A stretch of DNA of 64,000 nucleotides from Novimethylophilus sp036504375 (GTDB lineage Bacteria; Pseudomonadota; Gammaproteobacteria; Burkholderiales; Methylophilaceae). The DNA is taken from positions 1-64,000 of the forward strand of contig NZ_DASXVH010000045.1 of the NCBI RefSeq assembly GCF_036504375.1, read 5' to 3'. Under the pieces are notes generated by a model. That model had not been told where the DNA came from and did not search any database. It saw only the letters and a list, made by a program, of their open reading frames with translations. Shown here piece by piece: positions 7,228-14,270 of the stretch (its first letter is position 1; every line of letters starts with the position of its first letter). The position numbers and the translations under genes are program-made.

Positions 7228-7254
7228 GCTTATTTCACTCACACACCGGATAAT
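7226..7254 (+). promoter_or_regulatory. Predicted promoter of the crRNA-like RNA
   Basis: The plus strand has TTGCTT (7226-7231), a 17-bp spacer and GATAAT (7249-7254). The -10 box matches the sigma70 consensus at 5 of 6 positions and the -35 box at 3 of 6. The expected transcription start, about 7 bp downstream at 7261, coincides with the beginning of the CRISPR-repeat-like stem-loop. Confidence 0.55.
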
Positions 7255-7260
7255 CCTCTT

Positions 7261-7339
7261 GCGTCGTCTCAAGACGAGGGTTGAAACCTAGATGAGGTTA
7301 AGGTTGTAATAAAAGCGAGGGGAAACTTTCCCCTCGCTT
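7261..7339 (+). ncRNA. Putative crRNA-derived regulatory RNA (CreR/CreA-like)
   Basis: Positions 7264-7287 look like a degenerate I-C repeat: a stem TCGTC / GACGA with TCAA loop, followed directly by AGGGTTGAAAC. The handle of the real crRNAs is AGGATTGAAAC, also placed directly after its stem, so 10 of 11 handle bases agree. A guide-like segment follows from 7288 and runs into a 13-bp perfect inverted repeat (7313-7339) that could close the transcript. A promoter lies at 7226-7254. Minimal CRISPR-like RNAs that guide Cascade to repress a toxin (CreA) or cas genes (CreR) are known in other type I systems. I infer an analogue here; no expression evidence is available. Confidence 0.55.
7313..7339 (-). 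terminator. Rho-independent terminator after vapC
   Basis: A perfect inverted repeat has 13-bp arms: AAGCGAGGGGAAA (7313-7325), one central base, then TTTCCCCTCGCTT (7327-7339). On the minus strand it immediately follows the vapC stop codon and is followed by TTTTATTA, a good intrinsic terminator. It separates a cas3-vapBC unit from the cas5 operon. On the plus strand the hairpin is not followed by a T-run, so termination of the crRNA-like RNA there is less certain. Confidence 0.85.
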
Positions 7340-7769
7340 ACCTCACTTCCAACACCCGCATAAATCCCGCCCTGCCATATTCCCCCAAACGCTCGTCCGC
7401 TGTCGCCAGCACGGCGTCACGCGCCCTGACCGTGGCCGCCAGAATGCGGTCTGCCGGATCGCCATGCAATTCTCCCGGCAGGCGAGAGCTGGCGACGGCG
7501 ATTTCCGGCTCCAGTCCAATCAGGCGCAGTCCGGGCAAGGCCAGCGCGGCGGCCACCCATTTTTCGCACGGCAGGCCCAGAGCGATTCGTCCCTTGGCTT
7601 CCAGCATGCCGATTTCCCATACCGAAATGGCCGAGACGGCCAGCCTGCCTTCGTGCACGGCATTCTCGATTTCCTCGCGCACCGAAGCAGCAAGGCGTTC
7701 GGCATTGCCCAGGGCAAACCACAACCAGACGTGGGTATCCAGCAACAGGAGGGGATGCGCCGAGGTCAT
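7338..7769 (-). CDS. vapC: VapC-type PIN-domain toxin
   Basis: This 143-residue PIN ribonuclease has the fingerprints LLLDTHVWLWFALG (first Asp), SVWEIGMLEAKGRI (Glu) and HGDPADRILAATVRARDAVLATAD (the C-terminal acidic pair). The ATG at 7769 is chosen because it overlaps the antitoxin stop in an ATGA. The ORF ends in the terminator hairpin. The pair lies between cas3 and the cas5 operon, in the same direction. Confidence 0.9.
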   Translation of the reverse strand: MTSAHPLLLLDTHVWLWFALGNAERLAASVREEIENAVHEGRLAVSAISVWEIGMLEAKGRIALGLPCEKWVAAALALPGLRLIGLEPEIAVASSRLPGELHGDPADRILAATVRARDAVLATADERLGEYGRAGFMRVLEVR

Positions 7770-8008
7770 GCCACACCCTCCACGCTTTCCGCCTCCCACT
7801 CCACATCAATGGGCGCGATGATGTCGCCGCGCACGGTCGCGGTGCCCGACATATAGCCGAACAGCGGCGCGGCCTGTTCCGGTTCCACCGGCACCATCAT
7901 CGCGACAGGCTTGCCACGTTTGGTGATAACCACCGACTCGTGGGTGCTCGCCACTTCATCCATCAACTTGAGGCATTTGGCCTTGAATTCTCCGGCGGGT
8001 ATTTCCAT
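7766..8008 (-). CDS. vapB: VapB/Phd-family antitoxin
   Basis: This 80-residue antitoxin reads MEIPAGEFKAKCLKLMDEV followed by SVVITKRGKPVAMMVPVE, the Phd/YefM fold. The C-terminal tail is acidic and probably wraps the toxin. The ATG at 8008 has GGAG 6 bp upstream; two further in-frame Met codons (8020, 8026) are alternatives. It is separated from cas3 by 45 bp that contain a direct repeat. Confidence 0.87.
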   Translation of the reverse strand: MEIPAGEFKAKCLKLMDEVASTHESVVITKRGKPVAMMVPVEPEQAAPLFGYMSGTATVRGDIIAPIDVEWEAESVEGVA

Positions 8009-8017
8009 TTTATTCTC

Positions 8018-8042
8018 CATGGTCATATAATCATGGTCATAT
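8018..8042. repeat. Direct repeat upstream of vapB, likely antitoxin operator
   Basis: Two perfect copies of CATGGTCATAT occur at 8018-8028 and 8032-8042, a 14-bp period, in the 45-bp gap between cas3 and vapB. On the minus strand a TATGAT -10-like hexamer lies at 8046-8041. Tandem sites in this position are typical of antitoxin autoregulation. They would allow vapBC to be transcribed apart from cas3. Confidence 0.55.
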
Positions 8043-8053
8043 CATACGCCATT

Positions 8054-10318
8054 TCATGAAACCAGGCCTGCGGCATCCAACACTCCATCCACGACCAAGC
8101 CAATATCGGGGTGATACAGCCCATCCGATGCCTGCACGAAAACGTCCGGGGAAATTTCCCGCACGTCTCCGCTTGCCATCAGCTTTTTGCATTCACGCTC
8201 GCGGATGTTGACGGTATAGCGCTGTAGGCGGCGCAATATCCCGCGCCGCTGATGCGGCTCCATATTGCCGCCGGCTTGCAGCGCGGCAATCAACGCGGGG
8301 CTGTCGCCGTAGCGCACGACGACGGCGGTCTGGCCTTCCTCGTCGATCAGGCGAAAACGGTTGGCGGCAGTGCGGAAGTTGAATTCACCGTGCAAGGCGC
8401 CCCCCCGATTGTGCATATCCAGCAGGCCGACTATTTCAGCCTTGTCCAGGTTGTTGAGGCTGGCGTAGTAATGCCGGAAATACGCCTCGAAGCGCTCGCG
8501 CGTGAGCGGATCGCCTTCGGTTAGCCGCATAATTTCACGCCCGCTTTGCTGCGCCTTCGACAGCAATCCTGGTGCGGCATCCTTGGGCGGCTCGAACACC
8601 ACGACCAAGCCTTTTTCGGGCAGCATGCCTTCGCGATTGCAGCGCCCGGCGGCCTGGGCGACGGCATCCAACCCGGCCATGGCGCGATAGACCACGGAAA
8701 AATCCATGTCCACCCCGGCTTCCACCAACTGCGTGCTGACGACGCGCGTCGGGATGCCATCCTTGAGGCGCTGCTTGATGTCGGCGATGATCCGGCTGCG
8801 ATGCTCGCCGCACATCAGGGCCGAGAGGTGGATCGTGCCTTCTGGCATCAGTTTGTGCAGCTCACGGCAATCGTTACGGGAATTGACGATGCACAGCACC
8901 GAGTCGTGTTGAAGGAGTTTGTCGGCGATTTGCTCCCAGCTTTGTCGGGCACGGTCAGCCTCAGGCAATTGCGTTTGCACCCGTTCGAGGCCGACATAAA
9001 GCGCATCCGGGTCGTCCATCAATTCGCGCACGTCAGCCAACCCGGCAAACTTCGAGCGCGGCGAGAACGCGGGTTGCGTGGCGGTGGACAGCACCAGGCT
9101 AACCCCGTAGCCGTGCGTCAGATCTCGCATCGTATGCAATATGGGCGTCAGGAATTCCGGCGGCAGCAACTGCGCCTCGTCCAGCACGACGACGCTGTTG
9201 ACGATATTGTGCAACTTGCGACAGCGGCTGGTTTTGGCGGCGAACAGCGACTCGAAAAATTGCACGTTGGTGGTGACGATGATGGGCGCATCCCAATTCT
9301 CCGTCGCTAGCCTGGAACGCGAGTCTTCCTTGTCGGGGTCGAGATTGCTGTGGTGTTCGATAACATTCTCGTCACCGAAAATGCCGCGGAAAATTTCCGC
9401 CGTCTGTTCGAGGATGCTGGTGTAGGGAATGACATAGATCACGCGCCGCTTGGCGTGATGTACCGCATGATTGAGCGCGAAAGCCATGCTGGAAAGTGTC
9501 TTGCCGCCGCCCGTCGGCACGGTAAGCGAAAACAGGCCGGACGGCAGCGCCACTTTTTTGCGGCATTGGTGCAACACGTCGGCGCGAATGCGATTCACAG
9601 GGGTGTCTTTTGATGGAGCAACCTTGCTCGTTACATCTTCCATGTGGGCGTCGAAGCGTGCCAGCAATTCCCTGAGATCGGGATAATCCGCCCGCAACGC
9701 CGATCGGCCCTCGTCCATGAACTTTTCGGTATCGAGAAAATCGGCATCCACCAGGCAGGAAAACAGCATTCGCACCCACAGCGCCATGGATGTGCCTTGC
9801 GGCGGGAGGTCGATGGGGCGCGGCCGGGCCAGCATGTCTTGCGGTGGCCCACCCGCCAGCGCCTCTTGCAGGTAGCCTGCGTTCTTCCCGGCTTCCAGCC
9901 GGTTGAATAGCGCGGACGGCCCTTCTTCCTGGCTGTTCCAGTCGGGCAATCCGGCATGATGCCCGGCAATCAAATAAGCGAGAATGCGCCCATGCAAGCC
10001 CAGCGTTTCCACCGCGTGAATCGCGCCCGCCGTGGAATGGTCCACCCGGCCCGACGTACCTTCGATATGGGCCTCCGGGTCATATCCGCTTTTGGTCTTG
10101 ATGTAAGACTGGAACTTCTCACGGTACTTGCCAAAATCGTGCCACAAGCCGGAAAGGCTCGCCCAGCCGACGCTGTTGAAGTCGGAGGCAAATATCCCCG
10201 CCAGACGTGCCACAGCATGAGAATGTTCAATCAGCCAATGCTCCACCCATGTGCCATCCGGCAACTGCCGGACATGCGCCAGAGGCTGCTGGTCCCGTTT
10301 GTCGTTTACATCCGCCAT
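8054..10318 (-). CDS. cas3: Cas3 nuclease-helicase (type I-C)
   Basis: This 754-residue HD nuclease fused to a superfamily 2 helicase degrades target DNA after recruitment by Cascade. The HD domain comes first (IEHSHAVARLAG near residue 30; LSGLWHDFGKYREKF near 58). The Walker A motif is LTVPTGGGKTLSSMAFALNH and motif II is VVVLDEAQLLPP. Motif VI region AAGRCNREG follows. The ribosome site GGAAGTGAG precedes the ATG. Its first 13 bp overlap the end of the HIRAN gene. Length is normal and all core motifs look intact, so the interference module should be functional. Confidence 0.97.
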   Translation of the reverse strand: MADVNDKRDQQPLAHVRQLPDGTWVEHWLIEHSHAVARLAGIFASDFNSVGWASLSGLWHDFGKYREKFQSYIKTKSGYDPEAHIEGTSGRVDHSTAGAIHAVETLGLHGRILAYLIAGHHAGLPDWNSQEEGPSALFNRLEAGKNAGYLQEALAGGPPQDMLARPRPIDLPPQGTSMALWVRMLFSCLVDADFLDTEKFMDEGRSALRADYPDLRELLARFDAHMEDVTSKVAPSKDTPVNRIRADVLHQCRKKVALPSGLFSLTVPTGGGKTLSSMAFALNHAVHHAKRRVIYVIPYTSILEQTAEIFRGIFGDENVIEHHSNLDPDKEDSRSRLATENWDAPIIVTTNVQFFESLFAAKTSRCRKLHNIVNSVVVLDEAQLLPPEFLTPILHTMRDLTHGYGVSLVLSTATQPAFSPRSKFAGLADVRELMDDPDALYVGLERVQTQLPEADRARQSWEQIADKLLQHDSVLCIVNSRNDCRELHKLMPEGTIHLSALMCGEHRSRIIADIKQRLKDGIPTRVVSTQLVEAGVDMDFSVVYRAMAGLDAVAQAAGRCNREGMLPEKGLVVVFEPPKDAAPGLLSKAQQSGREIMRLTEGDPLTRERFEAYFRHYYASLNNLDKAEIVGLLDMHNRGGALHGEFNFRTAANRFRLIDEEGQTAVVVRYGDSPALIAALQAGGNMEPHQRRGILRRLQRYTVNIRERECKKLMASGDVREISPDVFVQASDGLYHPDIGLVVDGVLDAAGLVS

Positions 10319-10695
10319 CTCACTTCCACCTTAACCCTGTCCCAAGAATTACTGCTGTTCTCCAGCCCAACAATCAACGCATCCAGCGTTTCTCCGCGGT
10401 CCAGCAATTGCGAAATGGCTGCATTGTCCAGCCGAGGAATATAGCCTAATTTAAAACTTTGCCATTCCACGCGCACGGCGCGTTCGTCATACGGATTATC
10501 GGCTTCGCGCGTCAGCGTGATTGGCTGGCCGACGGCGAGTTGCGGCCATAATGCGTCGCCGTGATGGTATTGAAACCCGGCCACGGGGGAGGTCTGCAAG
10601 GTTTTCCATGTCTCGCGGCTGGCGTGGGCGGCTCCGGGCAGGGCGATTCCGCCGGCCAATGCCGTCAATGATTTCAAAAATGCTCGCCGCAACAT
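10306..10695 (-). CDS. Tat-signal HIRAN-domain protein coupled to cas3
   Basis: This 129-residue protein has the N-terminus MLRRAFLKSLTALAGGIALPGAAHA, a twin-Arg signal peptide with an Ala-x-Ala cleavage site. The remainder (GFQYHHGDALWPQLAVGQPITLTREADNPYDERAVRV...LGYIPRLDNAAIS) is a HIRAN domain. HIRAN is known as a DNA-end-binding module in helicases such as HLTF and as a stand-alone bacterial domain. Its last 13 bp overlap cas3, implying translational coupling. An exported form beside cas3 is odd, and its role is unknown. Ribosome site AAAGGGGAAG is good. Confidence 0.82.
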   Translation of the reverse strand: MLRRAFLKSLTALAGGIALPGAAHASRETWKTLQTSPVAGFQYHHGDALWPQLAVGQPITLTREADNPYDERAVRVEWQSFKLGYIPRLDNAAISQLLDRGETLDALIVGLENSSNSWDRVKVEVRWRM

Positions 10696-10803
10696 GGCTT
10701 CCCCTTTGGTTTCCGACTATCGCCATTTTAGTTTCGGCATAACTTGAAGATTAGCCCCTACTGAAATTCGCTTTGCTCATTTTCCACACTCACAGTCTCA
10801 AAA

Positions 10804-10858
10804 CATGAGCCTGCAAAACAAAAATCTGGATTCGAGGTAAGGCCCGGAATGACGGCAT
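10804..10858 (-). repeat. Possible remnant of a dispersed intergenic repeat
   Basis: In the 168-bp gap between the HIRAN and WYL genes the minus strand reads CGTCATTCC...TCGAATCCAGA. This resembles the ends of common proteobacterial intergenic repeats (CGTCATTCCCGC...GGGAATCCAG). Only one copy is seen in the window and the centre is degenerate, so this is tentative. Confidence 0.3.
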
Positions 10859-10863
10859 TGTTG

Positions 10864-11823
10864 CTACGCCCCGAAGCGACCCAATGCAGCCTTGAGGCGC
10901 GAGCGAACTTCCTGCCGGAGTTCCTCGGGCGCGACAACTTCCACTTCGGGTACATGGCGCAGAATGTCCATGACCAGTTCGCGCGGGTCGGCATAGGGGA
11001 TTTGCAGTTCGTATGCGCCATCGTCGAGGAATCGCCCCTGCTGTTGCGGATGCCAGCGCTCTTCGGCAATCCAGCGGGCGCGTTCAGGAGTAAAGCGCAG
11101 GATGGCGGTATGTCGGGCGGCTCCGGCGAAGATGCCGTAGCCGTCGGCGAAATGGGCGTCCAGTCGGGCGTCGGAGATATTGTCGGCGGGGGTGTCGAGC
11201 ACATGGATGCTGCGGATGCGGTCGACGGCAAAGCTGCGCAGTGCCTGGCGGCTGTGGCACCAGGCATCGAGATACCAGTTGTCGCGGTAGTGCGCAAGGC
11301 GTTGTGGTGAAACAGTGCGCGCGGCTTCGTCGTCGTTGCCGCGGGCATGGTAGACAATTTCCATGCGGCGACGGCGCAATAAGGCGCCGGCAACTGTCTG
11401 AAATAACGCGCCATCGGGAGCACGCGCCGCCATCGGCAGAAGACGAATACGATGGATTTCGCCGCCGCCCAGGTGTTCGGATTCAAGCAGTTTTTCGATA
11501 CGCTGCCGCAATGGGGCCAGTTGCGCATCGAGCAAACCGGAGCCAACTTCGGCCAGCAGCCTCTGCATGGAAAGCAGGGCCAGGATTTCCTCGGCGGAGA
11601 ACCACAAACCGGGGAGTTCGTAGCGGTCGTCACCGTAGCGGTATCCTTGATATGTGCGGTCGTAATCGATGGGTGCTTGCAGATAATCGCGCATCTCCCG
11701 GATGACGCGGTTGGCCGTGGCGCGGGAACATTCGAGATGTTCCATGATGAGTACCAATGGTACAACCGTCCGGCGCCCGCGCAATAGTCCATGGAGCTGA
11801 TAGATTTTGTGAAGACGGTCCAT
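10864..11823 (-). CDS. HTH-WYL transcriptional regulator
   Basis: This 319-residue protein has an N-terminal winged helix-turn-helix (MDRLHKIYQLHGLLRGRRTVV...CSRATANRVIREMRDYL). It is followed by a WYL ligand-binding domain (MEIVYHARG..., SPQRLAHYRDNWYLDAWCHSR) and a WCX-like C-terminal extension. WYL regulators frequently control CRISPR and other phage-defence loci by sensing nucleic acids or nucleotides. Start 11823 is chosen because homologues begin here; a Met at 11877 sits against the upstream terminator. As the first gene upstream of HIRAN-cas3 on the same strand, it is a candidate regulator of the locus. Confidence 0.9.
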   Translation of the reverse strand: MDRLHKIYQLHGLLRGRRTVVPLVLIMEHLECSRATANRVIREMRDYLQAPIDYDRTYQGYRYGDDRYELPGLWFSAEEILALLSMQRLLAEVGSGLLDAQLAPLRQRIEKLLESEHLGGGEIHRIRLLPMAARAPDGALFQTVAGALLRRRRMEIVYHARGNDDEAARTVSPQRLAHYRDNWYLDAWCHSRQALRSFAVDRIRSIHVLDTPADNISDARLDAHFADGYGIFAGAARHTAILRFTPERARWIAEERWHPQQQGRFLDDGAYELQIPYADPRELVMDILRHVPEVEVVAPEELRQEVRSRLKAALGRFGA

Positions 11824-11882
11824 TGGTGGAAATTTCAGTTTTTCTAATACCTTATACCAAGAGGGCTTTCCCCGCATATAAA

Positions 11883-11909
11883 AAAACCGCCGGGATCGCC
11901 GGCGGTTTT
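11883..11909. terminator. Bidirectional rho-independent terminator
   Basis: The stem AAAACCGCCGG (11883-11893) pairs with CCGGCGGTTTT (11899-11909) across a 5-nt loop. On the minus strand it is followed by a run of T after the glycine-zipper gene. It separates that gene from the WYL regulator. Confidence 0.85.
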
Positions 11910-11945
11910 GTCATGCACGGACCTTTTGAGTCCTGTCAGTCAGTT

Positions 11946-12554
11946 TCATTCATCCCAATCATGGTCGCGATGGCGCTTGTCCCAGCCGCGATGCCATCCA
12001 TTGTCGTGGCGATCGCCAGGCTCGAGATAGCTCACGCGGCTGTCGTAATCCGGCGAGACCGCCACTCTTACCCTGATAGTGTTACCCGGGTCGTTGGGCA
12101 TCGTCGCGGTGTAGTCGCGGCCATTGAAGCGGTAGGTCACCAGGTAGTCGCGGGTGACGGTCTGCCAATTGTCCACCGTGACGCAGCGGTCCACCGGATG
12201 GGTGGTGTAGACATTATCGCGGCGGTCGCGGTTGTCGATACGGTCGCCGACGATGGCACCAGTAGCGGCACCTACCGCGGCGCCTGCGATGCGGCCCTTG
12301 CCCTTGCCGATCTGGCTGCCGATGAGACCGCCGGCGATACCGCCGATGATGGAACCGCCGATGTCGCGGTCGCCTGAGCTGGCGGATTCGCGGATGTATT
12401 CGGTGCGGCATTCCTGACGCGGAGCATTGATGCGTTCGGTCTGCGGGACGACGGAAAGCACCCGCGCGGTATCGTAATAAGCGTCGTCAGCCATGGCCGG
12501 CGATGCTATCGCACCGACCAGCATCAAGGCTGTACTGATTTTCAAGGCTTTCAC
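11946..12554 (-). CDS. Exported glycine-zipper protein
   Basis: This 202-residue protein has a Sec signal peptide ending SPAMADD. A glycine-zipper block follows (DIGGSIIGGIAGGLIGSQIGKGKGRIAGAAVGAATGAIVGDRI), as in the SlyB/glycine-zipper 2TM family. The C-terminal domain is soluble and ends in a His/Asp-rich tail. It is probably an outer-membrane or periplasmic envelope protein. Start is the GTG at 12554, with a near-perfect AAGGAGG 8 bp upstream; the longer frame from 12593 has no such site. Function beyond envelope association is unknown. Confidence 0.8.
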   Translation of the reverse strand: MKALKISTALMLVGAIASPAMADDAYYDTARVLSVVPQTERINAPRQECRTEYIRESASSGDRDIGGSIIGGIAGGLIGSQIGKGKGRIAGAAVGAATGAIVGDRIDNRDRRDNVYTTHPVDRCVTVDNWQTVTRDYLVTYRFNGRDYTATMPNDPGNTIRVRVAVSPDYDSRVSYLEPGDRHDNGWHRGWDKRHRDHDWDE

Positions 12555-12637
12555 GTTGCAACCTCCTTCTGTTGTTGGAAATCCCGTCGGCACATTTGCC
12601 GGCAGTTGAGTGAATAACGCAGGTGCAATTGCTCTGG

Positions 12638-12666
12638 TTGACTGTCCGGCCGGTCAGTTACAAAAT
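12638..12666 (+). promoter_or_regulatory. Promoter with palindromic operator upstream of the pentapeptide gene
   Basis: TTGACT (12638-12643) and CAAAAT (12661-12666) are spaced 17 bp apart. A near-perfect palindrome, ACTGTCCGG / CCGGTCAGT (12641-12658, one mismatch), fills the spacer, the classic place for a TetR-like repressor. No TetR gene is in the window. Transcription would start about 75 bp before the pentapeptide ORF. Confidence 0.5.
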
Positions 12667-12747
12667 TTTACATTTCGTACCATATGGCGAACTAATACCT
12701 GCGGATGGGTCTAAAATTCAGGGACATACATCAGGAGGAGGTTCATC

Positions 12748-13701
12748 ATGAAGACAACCGCCGTTTCGCTGCTGGCGTTTTTGCTTGTCGCCACCGCCGC
12801 CGGGGCCGAGGAATTCAACAAGAACTGTTCCATGAGCATGGCCATGGGAAGGGAAGTCGCCACCGACTGTTCCGTGAAATGGGAAAACGAAGGCAAGGTT
12901 TACTGCTTTTCCAGCCGGCAATCCAAGGACATGTTCCTGATGAACACCGCCGAGAACATGCGCAAAGCGCGCGAGTTCGAGAAAAAGATCGGTGCCACAA
13001 CCAAAGAAAAGGTCAGTTCCGAGCAGGTTCGCAGCCTGATCAAACAGGCGACTCTGGAAAAACCCGCAGATTTCTCCGGCAAGGATTTGAGCTACCAGGA
13101 TTTGAGCGGCCTTGATCTGCGCAACGCCAGATTCGTCGACGCCAACCTGTTTGGCGCCGATCTGCGCGGCTCCGACTTCACCGGGGTGGACATGACCAAC
13201 GCCTATCTCAACCTCGCGCGCATCGAAAAGACCAATTTCACCAACGCCAACCTGACCAACGCCACGCTGTTCCAGCCGATCTATGAAAAAAATAGTTTCA
13301 AGGGCGCCAAGCTCGTCAACGCACGGGTCATCGGCACCCTGGGTGCGGTGGACATGAGCGAGGCCGACGTGCGCAACGGCCGCTTCGGCCTCGATCTCGG
13401 CAATCAGCCGATGGGGCAGATGAAGTTCGATAGTGTCGGCGGCAAGTTCATGGGCACCAATTTCGAAGGTTCGGACATCAACCGCGCCAACCTCAGTTTC
13501 GCCGACCTGCGCGGCGCCAACCTGCGCAATACCAACCTGTTCCGCGTGGATTTCAGCAAGGCCGACTTGACCGGCGCCGACCTCACCGGTGCGGACATCG
13601 GCGAAGCCGTGCTCGACGGCACCGTCCTGAAGGACGTGAAAGGGCTGGATAAAGTGAAGGGCATGGCGACGACGCAGGGCAAATGCGAGGGCTGTAAATA
13701 A
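12748..13701 (+). CDS. Exported pentapeptide-repeat protein
   Basis: This 317-residue protein has a signal peptide (MKTTAVSLLAFLLVATAAGAEE). An N-terminal region of about 80 residues with conserved Cys follows (NKNCSMSMAMG, DCSVKWENEGKVYCFSSRQSKDMFL), resembling a YHS-like metal-binding fold. From about residue 110 come pentapeptide repeats A(D/N)LXX: LSGLDLRNARFVDANLFGADLRGSDF and, near the end, ANLSFADLRGANLRNTNL. It ends GKCEGCK. The repeats should form a right-handed quadrilateral beta helix. The AGGAGGAGG ribosome site is strong. Function unknown; the periplasmic location is predicted from the signal. Confidence 0.85.
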   Translation: MKTTAVSLLAFLLVATAAGAEEFNKNCSMSMAMGREVATDCSVKWENEGKVYCFSSRQSKDMFLMNTAENMRKAREFEKKIGATTKEKVSSEQVRSLIKQATLEKPADFSGKDLSYQDLSGLDLRNARFVDANLFGADLRGSDFTGVDMTNAYLNLARIEKTNFTNANLTNATLFQPIYEKNSFKGAKLVNARVIGTLGAVDMSEADVRNGRFGLDLGNQPMGQMKFDSVGGKFMGTNFEGSDINRANLSFADLRGANLRNTNLFRVDFSKADLTGADLTGADIGEAVLDGTVLKDVKGLDKVKGMATTQGKCEGCK

Positions 13702-13705
13702 ACGC

Positions 13706-14155
13706 TCACTCCGCCGCGATCTTGAGCACCACCTTGCGGATGCTGCCCGCGCCGACCAGCGGCGCGTGCGCATCCTCGGGGAAGAAAATGCAGAAAGCGC
13801 CGGGCGGCGTCGCGATCCAGCTTGTCGGGGCATCGCGGAAAAACCGGATGTCCCGCTCGGCACTGTAATCGGCCACCGGTTGGCGACAATCGCGCACCGG
13901 CTTCCACCCCATCTCGTCCACCCCGTCCAGCACCAGTTGGATATCGATGTATTTGCGATGGCACTCCAGTTTCGCCGCCTCGCGGCTGCGCCCGGCAACC
14001 GCTTCCACAATGGCGAACAGGCGATCGCCTTCGATGGGGTAGCGGCCCGGCGCCAAGGCGCGAAGATCAGTACTGGTCAGGAATTCAAAGGCGCACGGAA
14101 ACAGCGCATGTAGGGTGGTGTAGCGGTTGGCGTTGGCTAGATGGTCGAGGATCAT
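13706..14155 (-). CDS. YhcH/YjgK/YiaL-family (DUF386) protein
   Basis: This 149-residue cupin-like beta-barrel protein is of the EbgC/YhcH family. Family marks are LECHRKYIDIQLVLDGVDEMGW, RDIRFF and a C-terminal CIFFPEDAHAPLV with the metal-ligand His. Members are linked to sugar (sialate, beta-galactoside) metabolism, but no such genes are nearby, so the substrate is unknown. It converges on the pentapeptide gene with only 4 bp between the stops. Confidence 0.88.
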   Translation of the reverse strand: MILDHLANANRYTTLHALFPCAFEFLTSTDLRALAPGRYPIEGDRLFAIVEAVAGRSREAAKLECHRKYIDIQLVLDGVDEMGWKPVRDCRQPVADYSAERDIRFFRDAPTSWIATPPGAFCIFFPEDAHAPLVGAGSIRKVVLKIAAE

Positions 14156-14270
14156 GATGGTTGGGTTCTAGAGGGTCCATAATAATGCCTGCGATCACCC
14201 CCAACAGATACATGAATGCTTGAGTTCAGCGAGCTACCGAAGGCAGCCCGCTGAAACTAAAGTTGCGTTT

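Noticed and set aside
7039..7272. TTG-started 77-codon version of the small membrane ORF (MRRRKRIIRC...)
   Set aside because: It would begin upstream of the predicted promoter and inside the repeat-like element, without a ribosome site; the shorter 39-codon form fits better.
10561..10580. Another TATTGAAAC resembling the CRISPR handle
   Set aside because: It lies inside the HIRAN coding sequence with no adjacent stem or promoter; short matches like this are expected by chance.
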